Source: G965276765 sp965276765
GTDB taxonomy: Bacteria > Actinomycetota > Acidimicrobiia > Acidimicrobiales > Palsa-688
NCBI GenBank assembly: GCA_965276765.1
Contig: OZ255627.1
Span: 1,674,001-1,738,000 of the forward strand
Length of the DNA stretch: 64,000 bases
Direction of reading: 5' to 3'
The notes under the pieces were generated by a model. That model saw only the letters and a program-made list of their open reading frames with translations. It searched no databases and had not been told where the DNA came from. A program made the position numbers and the translations under genes. Shown piece after piece: positions 33,621-41,093 of the stretch (position 1 is the stretch's first letter; the number at the start of each line of letters is the position of its first letter).

Positions 33621-35078
33621 ATGACCGACTGCCCCGACTTCGATGTCACCTTACCCGACCGTGTTCCCTTCAGCCGCCGGGAGCTCCTCAAGGGAGCCGC
33701 CGTCGCCACCGGCCTCGGCTTTGTCTCCCTGGCCCTCCCTCCCAACGTCCGTAAGGCGCTCGCCGCCCCCGTCCCGAAGGGGGGAAGCATCGAGGACATC
33801 GAGCACATCGTGATCCTCATGCAGGAGAACCGCAGCTTCGACGAGTACTTCGGCACCCTTCCCGGCGTCAGGGGCTTCGCCGACCGTTCCGTCAAGCTGC
33901 CGAGCGGCGCCACGGTCTTCGATCAGCCCGACTCGACCCACGCCGACGGCTATCTGGCCCCGTTCCGCTACAACACGGCCAAGACGAGCGCGGCGGCCAC
34001 CCCTGGACTCGACCACGGCTGGGAGACGCAGCACGCGGCGTGGAACAACGGCGCCATGGACGGCTGGGTGGCGGCCAAGTCCGCGTACACGATGGGCTAC
34101 TTCGCCCGGCAGGACCTGCCCTTCCATTTCGCCCTGGCCGAGGCCTTCACCGTCTGCGACGCCTACCACTGCTCCGTGCTCGGGCCCACCAACCCCAACC
34201 GGCTGCACATGTTCACGGGCATGATCGACGGGACCGGCGCCTACGAGGGGCCGATCATCGACAACACGCCCGCCTACTACAACCCCTACCTGACCTGGAC
34301 GACCTATCCCGAGCGGCTCCAGGCCGCCGGCATCACCTGGCAGGTGTACCAGGAGGAGGACAACTACGACGACAACGCCCTCGAGTGGTTCAAGCAGTAC
34401 GCCGAGGCCAAGCCATCATCGGCCCTCTTCCGCCGGGGCATGACCAAGAAGCCGGCCGGGTGGTTTGAGGACGACGCCAAGGCGGGCCGGCTCCCCCAGG
34501 TGTCGTGGATCGTCGCCCCTTCGGCGCAGAGCGAGCATCCCAACTGGATGCCGGCGGCCGGCGCGCAGTACATCGCCTCCAAGATCGACGCCATTGCATC
34601 CAACCCCGACCTGTGGGCGAAGACGGCGTTCATCCTCACCTACGACGAAAACGACGGCTACTTCGACCACGTCCCGCCGGTGACGCCGCCCAAGGGCACG
34701 GTGGGAGAGTTCGCCAACACCACCGCCGGCGGTGGACTGCCGATCGGCCTCGGCTTTCGGGTGCCGACCGTGATCGTCTCGCCGTGGACGACCGGCGGCA
34801 AGGTGTGCTCTGAACTGCTCGACCACACGTCGCTCATCCGCTTCATCGAGGCCCGCTTCGGCGTCACCGAGCCCAACATCACGGCCTGGCGTCGCAAGAC
34901 CGTCGGCGACATGACCTCGGCCTTCAGCTTCACCAAGGGAGCCAAGGCGTTCCCGACCACGACCAGGGCGCTCAAGGTTGCCGCCACGACTGCCGACCTG
35001 CTCGAGTCCCAAAAGCAGGTCGCCGACAACCCGGCGCCGGTGGTTCCTGCGGTCAACGCACCCCTGCCGGGGCAGTAG
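33621..35078 (+). CDS. Tat-exported phosphoesterase (phospholipase C / AcpA family)
   Basis: A 485-residue phosphoesterase of the family that includes non-haemolytic phospholipase C and acid phosphatase AcpA. The Tat signal reads FSRRELLKGAAVATGLGF. The active-site block is IVILMQENRSFDEYFG, where Glu-Asn coordinate metal, and LTYDENDGYFDHVPP is the distal metal site. It would cleave phosphodiesters or phosphomonoesters outside the cytoplasm, for example for phosphate supply. ATG 33621 gives the full Tat peptide. Phospholipase release of choline would fit the amine regulon nearby, but no TetR operator precedes it. Confidence 0.85.
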   Translation: MTDCPDFDVTLPDRVPFSRRELLKGAAVATGLGFVSLALPPNVRKALAAPVPKGGSIEDIEHIVILMQENRSFDEYFGTLPGVRGFADRSVKLPSGATVFDQPDSTHADGYLAPFRYNTAKTSAAATPGLDHGWETQHAAWNNGAMDGWVAAKSAYTMGYFARQDLPFHFALAEAFTVCDAYHCSVLGPTNPNRLHMFTGMIDGTGAYEGPIIDNTPAYYNPYLTWTTYPERLQAAGITWQVYQEEDNYDDNALEWFKQYAEAKPSSALFRRGMTKKPAGWFEDDAKAGRLPQVSWIVAPSAQSEHPNWMPAAGAQYIASKIDAIASNPDLWAKTAFILTYDENDGYFDHVPPVTPPKGTVGEFANTTAGGGLPIGLGFRVPTVIVSPWTTGGKVCSELLDHTSLIRFIEARFGVTEPNITAWRRKTVGDMTSAFSFTKGAKAFPTTTRALKVAATTADLLESQKQVADNPAPVVPAVNAPLPGQ

Positions 35079-35847
35079 GGGGCTGGCGCCGGGCCCGGCC
35101 GGACCGGGGCCGGGCTGCGGCCCCTGCTTCGGCCGGCGGGCAGTTTGCGGTATTTGTACCCCTCGAGGCTCGCGAGTGCGGCTGCAATCCACCCAAACAG
35201 GCTGCTCTCGCGATCGTGCACCCCGTCAGTGCCACACCACGCGAGCACCCCGGGGCTCAACCGGTTGCGCTTTTGTGTACTTTCAGCGCGGGTCGCCGCT
35301 GCGGTCTTCGCGCCGGGCCTGGATCGGCGTCGGGACAGAGCGCCCGGCCTGCCGAACGGCCCCGAACGGGGCATCGGGCGTGGCACCGAGGGCTCGGGTA
35401 CACCGATGGCGCCCCGAAGGGCGCCATCGGCGGAGCGGATCGAGCGGCGGATCTCGAACCGCTCTCCCGGAGTAGGTGGCGGGTTCCCACTCCGGGTTTG
35501 GACACAATATCCTCATCTGGGTCCGCTCCGCAGCGCGACTTGCGACTTCTGCGTGCCGGGCGGGTCGCCGGGTGGGCACCGATCACGGTGAGTGTTCTTC
35601 ACACCCCTGTAACGGTGCCGACCTCAGGCCGGGTCTAGGTTCCTGCGCGACCCAGTAGGTCGCGGTGTATCGTTCCCACGAATTCGGGAGGAGGGGAAGG
35701 GGACCTGGCCCACCGGCTCGATGGGTGATGGACGAGCAGGCAGGACGAGCAACGAAGGCCGCACACGTCGACGCTCTTGCGGCGGCAGCGGCCTGACGAG
35801 CAACAGCAGCATCTCAAGACGTCCGGTTCTCAAGGAGGATCAGAGCG
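35079..35847. other. Long intergenic region with hairpins, no gene recognised
   Basis: No reading frame here resembles a protein family. A GC-rich stem (GCCCGGCC 35093-35100 with 35108-35115) follows the phosphoesterase and may end its transcript. A further pair, CCCGGAGT (35466-35473) with ACTCCGGG (35489-35496), lies mid-region. The last 200 bases form the leader of the permease gene. I looked for known riboswitch cores there and could not make one fit. Confidence 0.6.
35403..35430. repeat. 12-bp perfect hairpin with CGAA loop
   Basis: CCGATGGCGCCC at 35403-35414 pairs exactly with GGGCGCCATCGG at 35419-35430 around CGAA. It is stable enough to fold in RNA on either strand. No T-run follows on either strand. 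It lies 320 bases after the phosphoesterase stop and 418 bases before the permease start. Confidence 0.7.
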
Positions 35848-37575
35848 GTGTCAACACAAGAGCAGGGGCAAACACAGGCCATCGACTCCGAGGGGATGAG
35901 TCGCGACGTCGGTCTTCTCGGCCTCCTCTGGGCGTCGGAAGGATCGATCATCGGGTCGGGGTGGCTCTTCGGTGCCCTGACGGCGGCGACGATCGCGGGG
36001 CCTTCGGCCATCATCTCCTGGGGCATCGCCTCCATCATCATCATCCTGCTGGCGCTCGTCCACGCCGAGCTCGGTGGTCTCTTTCCGGTCAGCGGTGGCA
36101 CCAGCCGCTTCCCCCACTACGCCTTCGGCAGCCTGGCCGGCGCCACCTTCGGGTGGTTCGCCTACCTCCAGGCGGCCACGGTGGCTCCTATCGAGGTGCT
36201 GGCCGTCATCCAATACGCCTCGACCGCATCGTTCGCCAAGGGCTGGTACACGAGCTCGGGTGTGCTCTCCGCTTCGGGGATCGTGGTGGCCATCATCCTC
36301 GTGGTCATCTTCACCCTGATCAACCTGGTCGGGGTTCGCTGGCTGGCCCGGGTCAACAACGCCCTCACGACCTGGAAGGTCCTGATCCCCCTTCTGGCCA
36401 TCGTGATCCTGCTCTTCTTCCACTTCCACAGCGGCAACTTCACATCCGGGGGTGGCTTCTTCGTCAAGGGCTCCGAGGTGAAGCAGATCCTCCTCGCCAT
36501 ACCGGCCGGCGGCATCGTCTTCTCCCTTCTCGGCTTCGAGCAGGCCGTGCAACTCGGCGGCGAGAGCTCCAATCCCCGCAACCTGCCGCGGGCCGTGATT
36601 GGTTCCATCCTCCTCGGCGCCGCCGTCTACATCATCCTGCAGGTGGCCTTCATCGGCGCCATCAGCCCCCATCTGCTCGCCTCCGGCGGTGGCTGGCTCC
36701 ATCTGGCCGACAAGACCAAGAACTCGCTGCTCACGCAGCTCAACGCCGGGCCGTTCTACACGGTCGCCAAGGTGGCCGGTATCGCCTGGCTGGCGACGAT
36801 CCTGCGGATCGACGCTGTGATCTCCCCAGGAGGCACGGGGCTCATCTACCTGACGTCGGCGTCGCGGCTCAGCTTCGGCCTGAGCAAGAACGGCTACATC
36901 CCCCACATCTTCGAGCGCAACTCGCCGAGGACCAAGGTGCCGGTTTTCGGGATCATCATCTCGTCGATCATCGGCATTCTGTTCCTCCTGCCCTTCCCGA
37001 GCTGGAAGGCGCTGGTCAGCGTCGTCACCAGCGCCTCGGTGATGATGTACGCCGGCGCCCCGCTCGCCCTCGGCGCCCTTCGGCGCCAGAAGCCGGACCT
37101 GCCCCGTATCTATCGGCTGCCGGCCGGCAACATCCTGGCTCCCCTCGCCTTCGTGCTCGCCAACTTCATCGTCTACTGGGCGGGATGGGGCACCTACACG
37201 ACGCTCATGGTCGCCTTGATCATCGGCTTCATCCTGATGGGCGTCTCCTTCGCCTTCCACCTCAACCCCAACCAGCCTCAGGTCGACTGGCGCGCAGCCA
37301 TCTGGGTGTTCCCCTACCTGATCGGCATGGGGATCATCTCCTACCTCGGCCCTTTCGGGAGCTCGAGCGGTGGCGGGAGCGGCATCATCGGTGGCATCGG
37401 CGTCTTCAAGACCGTCCTCGTGGGCGGCAACGGCGACCTCCCGCTCTACTACGACCTCGTCGTGCTGCTCGTCTTCAGCCTGGCGATCTATTACCTCGCC
37501 ATCGCCCGGCGTCTCACGCCGGCCGAGGTCGACCACTATGTCGCCGAGGTGTACCCGCCGCCCGTCGCGGAGTGA
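35848..37575 (+). CDS. APC-family amino acid/amine permease
   Basis: A 575-residue transporter with about 12 membrane segments. The first helix motif GLLWASEGSIIGSGWLFGAL matches APC-superfamily members (GSIIGSGW corresponds to the glycine-rich substrate loop). It resembles the AspT/GabP-like group that imports amino acids or related amines with protons. GTG 35848 follows an AAGGAGGA site. It ends before a perfect 11-bp bidirectional terminator. The substrate is unknown; it is not preceded by the TetR operator. Confidence 0.88.
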   Translation: MSTQEQGQTQAIDSEGMSRDVGLLGLLWASEGSIIGSGWLFGALTAATIAGPSAIISWGIASIIIILLALVHAELGGLFPVSGGTSRFPHYAFGSLAGATFGWFAYLQAATVAPIEVLAVIQYASTASFAKGWYTSSGVLSASGIVVAIILVVIFTLINLVGVRWLARVNNALTTWKVLIPLLAIVILLFFHFHSGNFTSGGGFFVKGSEVKQILLAIPAGGIVFSLLGFEQAVQLGGESSNPRNLPRAVIGSILLGAAVYIILQVAFIGAISPHLLASGGGWLHLADKTKNSLLTQLNAGPFYTVAKVAGIAWLATILRIDAVISPGGTGLIYLTSASRLSFGLSKNGYIPHIFERNSPRTKVPVFGIIISSIIGILFLLPFPSWKALVSVVTSASVMMYAGAPLALGALRRQKPDLPRIYRLPAGNILAPLAFVLANFIVYWAGWGTYTTLMVALIIGFILMGVSFAFHLNPNQPQVDWRAAIWVFPYLIGMGIISYLGPFGSSSGGGSGIIGGIGVFKTVLVGGNGDLPLYYDLVVLLVFSLAIYYLAIARRLTPAEVDHYVAEVYPPPVAE

Positions 37576-37587
37576 GCTGACCTCCGA

Positions 37588-37617
37588 GGGTCCGGCCCCT
37601 TGCAGCGGGCCGGACCC
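37588..37617. terminator. Bidirectional hairpin terminator
   Basis: GGGTCCGGCCC (37588-37598) and GGGCCGGACCC (37607-37617) form a perfect 11-bp stem with an eight-base loop. It lies between the convergent permease (stop 37575) and dCTP deaminase (stop 37627) genes. Confidence 0.8.
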
Positions 37618-37626
37618 GACCGGCGA

Positions 37627-38211
37627 CTAGCGGCGTCTGGCGTTGAAGTTTTCGAAGTATCGGCTGGGTGTCGGCCCCCGCTGTCCCTGGTACTTCGATC
37701 CGACCTGGCTCGATCCGTAGGGTACGTCGGCCGGGGTGGTCATGCGTAGGAAGCTGATCTGGCCGATCTTCATGCCTGGGTACAAGGTGATGGGCAGGTT
37801 GGCCACGTTGGAGAGCTCGAGGGTGAGATAGCCGTCCCAGCCGGCGTCGACAAACCCTGCGGTCGAGTGGATGAGCAGGCCGAGGCGACCGAGGCTGCTC
37901 TTGCCTTCGAGGCGAGCGACCAGGTCGGTCGGGAGGGTCACCCGCTCCGCCGTCGAGCCGAGGACGAACTCGCCGGGGTGGAGGATGAACACGTCATCGG
38001 AGGGGATCTCCACCAGCTCCGTCAGGTTCTCCTGGTCCTCGCGGACGTCGATCAGACGGCTGGTGTGGTTGCGAAAGACCCGAAAGAACCGATCGAGGCG
38101 CAGGTCGACAGACGACGGCTGGACGTCGGCGGGGTCGAGTGGCTCGATCCCGATGCGGCCGGCGGCCAGCTCTTCGCGGATGGTCCGGTCCGACAGAATC
38201 ACGCGACGCAC
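37627..38211 (-). CDS. dcd: dCTP deaminase
   Basis: A 194-residue trimeric enzyme of the dCTP deaminase/dUTPase superfamily that makes dUTP (or dUMP directly in bifunctional forms) for thymidylate synthesis. Motifs include VQPSSVDLRLDRFFRVF, the substrate-binding GKSSLGRLGLLIHSTAGFVDAG (split: GKSSLGRLGLLIHST and AGFVDAGWDG) and the C-terminal KYQGQRGPTPSR lid. The catalytic Glu is in LTLELSN. Length and the QGQRGPTPS tail match the actinobacterial bifunctional type. GTG 38211 starts it; a second GTG lies nine bases later. Confidence 0.93.
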   Translation of the reverse strand: MRRVILSDRTIREELAAGRIGIEPLDPADVQPSSVDLRLDRFFRVFRNHTSRLIDVREDQENLTELVEIPSDDVFILHPGEFVLGSTAERVTLPTDLVARLEGKSSLGRLGLLIHSTAGFVDAGWDGYLTLELSNVANLPITLYPGMKIGQISFLRMTTPADVPYGSSQVGSKYQGQRGPTPSRYFENFNARRR

Positions 38212-38324
38212 GGTAGCCGAGGCGGGGCCGGGAAGCGCCGGCGGCGGGTGTCTGCCGACTGTGGGTCGCCTTCGTCCGCCTGAGCCGGTCGGGTGGACCT
38301 TCGGCTACGGTTGCTCCGCAAGCT

Positions 38325-38395
38325 GCGAGCGTAGTTCAGAGGCAGAACATCAGCTTCCCAAGCTGAGAACGCGGGTTCGATTCCCGTCGCTCGCT
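38325..38395 (+). tRNA. tRNA-Gly(CCC)
   Basis: The 71-base gene folds into a cloverleaf. The acceptor stem GCGAGCG pairs with CGCTCGC and the anticodon stem TCAGC with GCTGA. The anticodon loop TTCCCAA gives anticodon CCC. The T stem is GCGGG/CCCGT around TTCGATT. CCA is not encoded. It stands at the left boundary of a region rich in mobile-element genes, a common integration site. Confidence 0.93.
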
Positions 38396-38578
38396 CTCGA
38401 AATAAGTCCAGCTCAGGGGCCCTTTTCGGCCGTCCTTTCTCGTGATTTCAGATCAACTCATCGCGCGTCCATCGCGCGGGGTAGTCGCCTGAGCGGGCGA
38501 TCGAAAGCCGCCGGGTGGGACCCCGGCTGCGTGCGACTTGACGGTCTACAGTCGTACCCTCGTCGCTACTCTGACGGC

Positions 38579-39235
38579 ATGGGGACGACTCTGGTTGGTT
38601 CCGGCGTGTACGACGCCGGTGAGGTGAGCCACCTGCTCGCCGAGCACGTGGAGTGCATCGTGCGGTGGGCATCCCCGGACAGCCACAAGCGGCCCCCTAT
38701 CGTGGCGTCGTCGCTGGGCCGAGCGTTCTCATTCCTCGATCTTGTCAGCCTTGCCGTGGTCAGCGAGCTGTGGAAGCGGAACGTCTCCGAGGCTGATATG
38801 CGACACGGGGTCGCGTTCTTGCAGGAGCTCACTGGGCAGGACAGACCCCTCGCCCATCGGGACACGGTGGAACTTCTGGCTACCTCGGGGACCGCATGGC
38901 TGGCCGACGTAGACGGCAGCTGGTACGACATTGGCAACGGCGGCCAGGGGGCTTTCGAGGAGGTCGTCCGGCTCTACCTGCAGGCAGTCTCGTACGACGA
39001 CGTTGGCCTGGCCCGACTCTGGAAGCCAGCGCCGATGGTCCTGCTCGATCCGAGGATCCAAGCGGGTGCGCCATGCATCGAGGGGACCAGGATCCCGACC
39101 GAAACGATCGCCGCCATGGTCGAAGCGGACCCACTCGAGGTCGTTGCCGACGAGTTCGATCTCACGGTCGAGCAGGTCGGGGCTGCTGTCGGTTTCGAGG
39201 CCGGCTTGCTCGCCGGTCGGAGCATCGCCGCCTGA
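38579..39235 (+). CDS. VapB45-like antitoxin (DUF433 domain)
   Basis: A 218-residue protein. The C-terminal 75 residues are a DUF433 helix-turn-helix (DPRIQAGAPCIEGTRIPTET then IAAMVEADPLEVVADEFDLT). The N-terminal part (SGVYDAGEVSHLLAEHVECIVRW) resembles the MerR-like half of mycobacterial VapB45 (about 240 residues). Such proteins neutralise the PIN-like ribonuclease encoded just downstream and repress the operon. It starts 183 bases after tRNA-Gly. The toxin frame begins at or before its stop codon, as in coupled toxin-antitoxin pairs. Confidence 0.78.
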   Translation: MGTTLVGSGVYDAGEVSHLLAEHVECIVRWASPDSHKRPPIVASSLGRAFSFLDLVSLAVVSELWKRNVSEADMRHGVAFLQELTGQDRPLAHRDTVELLATSGTAWLADVDGSWYDIGNGGQGAFEEVVRLYLQAVSYDDVGLARLWKPAPMVLLDPRIQAGAPCIEGTRIPTETIAAMVEADPLEVVADEFDLTVEQVGAAVGFEAGLLAGRSIAA

Positions 39236-39236
39236 C

Positions 39237-39728
39237 GGGCCGGACTACCCGGCCGCCCGTGTCCGTCTGCTCTGGGACGAACTGTTGAGCCCCCGCGTGC
39301 CCCGGGCGGTGCGGGTCCTGGGCTTCGCCACCACTCATGTCGGGAACGCGGACGACGGCATGCCGCCACGCGGGAGCACCGACGACATTGTGTTGGAGTT
39401 CGCGCTTCGGACCAACCAGATCATTGTGACGTCGAACCACGACATGATGTTGATCTGCGCCGACCAGCGGTTCGTGTGGTTCGATCCCCGGGGTCGTCAG
39501 TACAGCCTGCTCGAGCAAGTGCTGCTGGTCTTCTCCCAGATCGAGACGTGGGAGCAGCTGCTCGCGACCTCGCCTGATATGTGTGTTCGGGCGATGCGGA
39601 CGAAGTGCCAGGTCATCGCCGGGTCCGAGGCCGCTCGCTTGGCCGAGCAGCGAATGCGTGCGCTCCGCCGTCGTCAGCGGTCCCGGCGGGCACGGCCGCT
39701 CGGGCCCTTGCTCACGCCCGATCCGTAG
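39237..39728 (+). CDS. VapC45-like PIN-domain toxin (DUF5615/Mut7-C), start unresolved
   Basis: The frame encodes a PIN-like RNase of about 155 residues. The first acidic residue is in RLLWDELLSPRVPRAV, the middle acidic pair in STDDIVLEFALRTNQIIVTSN, and a third acidic residue in SNHDMMLICADQ. The fold and partner match VapC45. No ATG, GTG or TTG is in frame between its conserved start (CTG at 39267) and well upstream inside the antitoxin gene; the first one downstream, TTG 39285, would delete the first catalytic Asp. It may use a non-standard start or frameshifting from the antitoxin, or be inactivated. Its 3' end overlaps the convergent integrase gene by 55 bases. Confidence 0.65.
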   Translation, partial: GPDYPAARVRLLWDELLSPRVPRAVRVLGFATTHVGNADDGMPPRGSTDDIVLEFALRTNQIIVTSNHDMMLICADQRFVWFDPRGRQYSLLEQVLLVFSQIETWEQLLATSPDMCVRAMRTKCQVIAGSEAARLAEQRMRALRRRQRSRRARPLGPLLTPDP

Positions 39729-40640
39729 TCCGTCGAGGTGTCATCGGCAGCACTTCGGCCGGGCTGTACCAGCTCGGACAGCGCTCGGGCGATGGCCTGG
39801 TCGCGGTCGGCGGTAGCGTGCTGATAGCGGAGGGCTGCAGCGGAGTTGGCGTGCCCCATGCGGGCCATCAACTCCTTGGTGGAGGCGCCCGTGGCCGCAG
39901 CCCAGGTGTTGCCGGAGTGCCGTAGGTCGTGAAGGTGGAGGGCGTCGAGGCCGCTGGCCTGCTTGGCCTTGACCCACGCTTTTTGCAGGACGTGGGGGCG
40001 CAACGGACCGCCCTTTTCGCCCGTGAAGAGGAGGGCGTCAGGTTCCGGGCTCGCGTAGCGCTGTAGATGAGCTTCGACGTCGGCGACGACGTGGGGTGGG
40101 ATGGCGATGGTGCGTCGACCGGCGTCGGTCTTGGGCGGGCCGACGACGAGGGTGCCGTCGACGAGTTGGTGCATGGCGCGTTCGACTCGGACGGTTCGGT
40201 GAAGCACGTTAATGTCGGAACGCTGGAGGGCGAGGAGCTCGCCTCGGCGGAGGCCGCACCAGGCAGAGAGGAGGACGAGGGCACGGAACCGCGCGGCGAT
40301 GGCGTCAGCGAGGGCAGTCACCTCGGCCACGGTCGCGATCGGACGCTCCGGTGAGCGCTCGACGCCGGCTCGTTCCATCTGGCATGGGTTGCGGACGATC
40401 ACTTCGTCGGCAACCGCCGTGCGCATCATGGCTCGCAGGAGGCGGTAGGCCTTGGACGCGGTCGAGGCACCGGGCCCCTCTTTACGTGTAGCCCGGCGTG
40501 CCAGGCGCGGACTTGGGACGGCGACAGCTTGGACAACTCGACCTGGCCCAGTTCGGGGAGGACGTGGCGGCCGAGGAGCTTCCCAGGTGTGCCCGCACGC
40601 GCCGCAGTGTCGGCGGCCCGACCAGTGTCGGGCGGCCTCG
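39674..40640 (-). pseudogene. Tyrosine-family phage integrase, frameshifted N-terminus
   Basis: The catalytic domain is intact: Arg in CGLRRGELLAL, His-x-x-Arg in HLHDLRHSGNT, and the nucleophile Tyr in ALRYQHAT. The core-binding domain is broken. The segment KLLGRHVLPELGQVELSKL and SPSQVRAWHAG is read one frame away from the continuing EGPGASTASKAYRLLRAMM, with the break at 40478-40500. Sequence further upstream needs another shift near 40600. The enzyme would insert or excise an element at a tRNA; as it stands it is unlikely to be made whole. It lies 1.3 kb from tRNA-Gly. Confidence 0.78.
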
Positions 40641-40787
40641 TGCCAGACCGCTACGGGCTGGACCCAGCGGGTCGATGCGCACTGGGAGCGGGGCTGCCCC
40701 GGTCCTCGTCGCTTCACAAACCGGGCGCACCCTCGAGGGCGGGGGGTGGCAGGTGCAGGCCGGGATCCCCCTGCCAGCCGACCAGAC

Positions 40788-40847
40788 ATGACCGCACCGA
40801 TCCGCGTCGTCATCGTCGATGACCATTCGCTGGTCAGGGCCGGTTGA
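40788..40847 (+). pseudogene. N-terminal stub of a NarL-type response regulator
   Basis: Nineteen codons encode MTAPIRVVIVDDHSLVRAG and then stop. This is the exact N-terminal signature of NarL/LuxR receiver domains (VVIVDDHxLVRxG), but nothing of the receiver follows. It marks a recombination or deletion joint beside the integrase remnant. Confidence 0.7.
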
Positions 40848-41093
40848 CACCGCTCGGCGCTGGGGATGAGTGTGACACCCAGCCCCGTGGGTGGGCCCAA
40901 GCGGACCAGCTTGGATGGTCAGGGCTGACGACAACGACGGGTGGGAAGTGGCCACGGTGGGATCGTGAGGTCCCGAGGTCATTTTCCGCCCTCCCAGTGA
41001 CCTTCGCCCCCACGCCGAAAGCGGGAGGGAGGGGGCGGGGGAGGGCTTGCCCTCCCCCCGCTAATGTGACCGCCGAGTCGACACCATCGGGGA

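Noticed and set aside
35500..35847. Riboswitch (ydaO, glycine or ykkC type) in the permease leader
   Set aside because: G-rich segments suggested it, but I could not build a consistent conserved core for any known class.
38396..41093. Second attachment site (copy of the tRNA-Gly 3' end)
   Set aside because: No repeat of the T-arm and acceptor sequence was found by eye near the integrase or elsewhere in the window.
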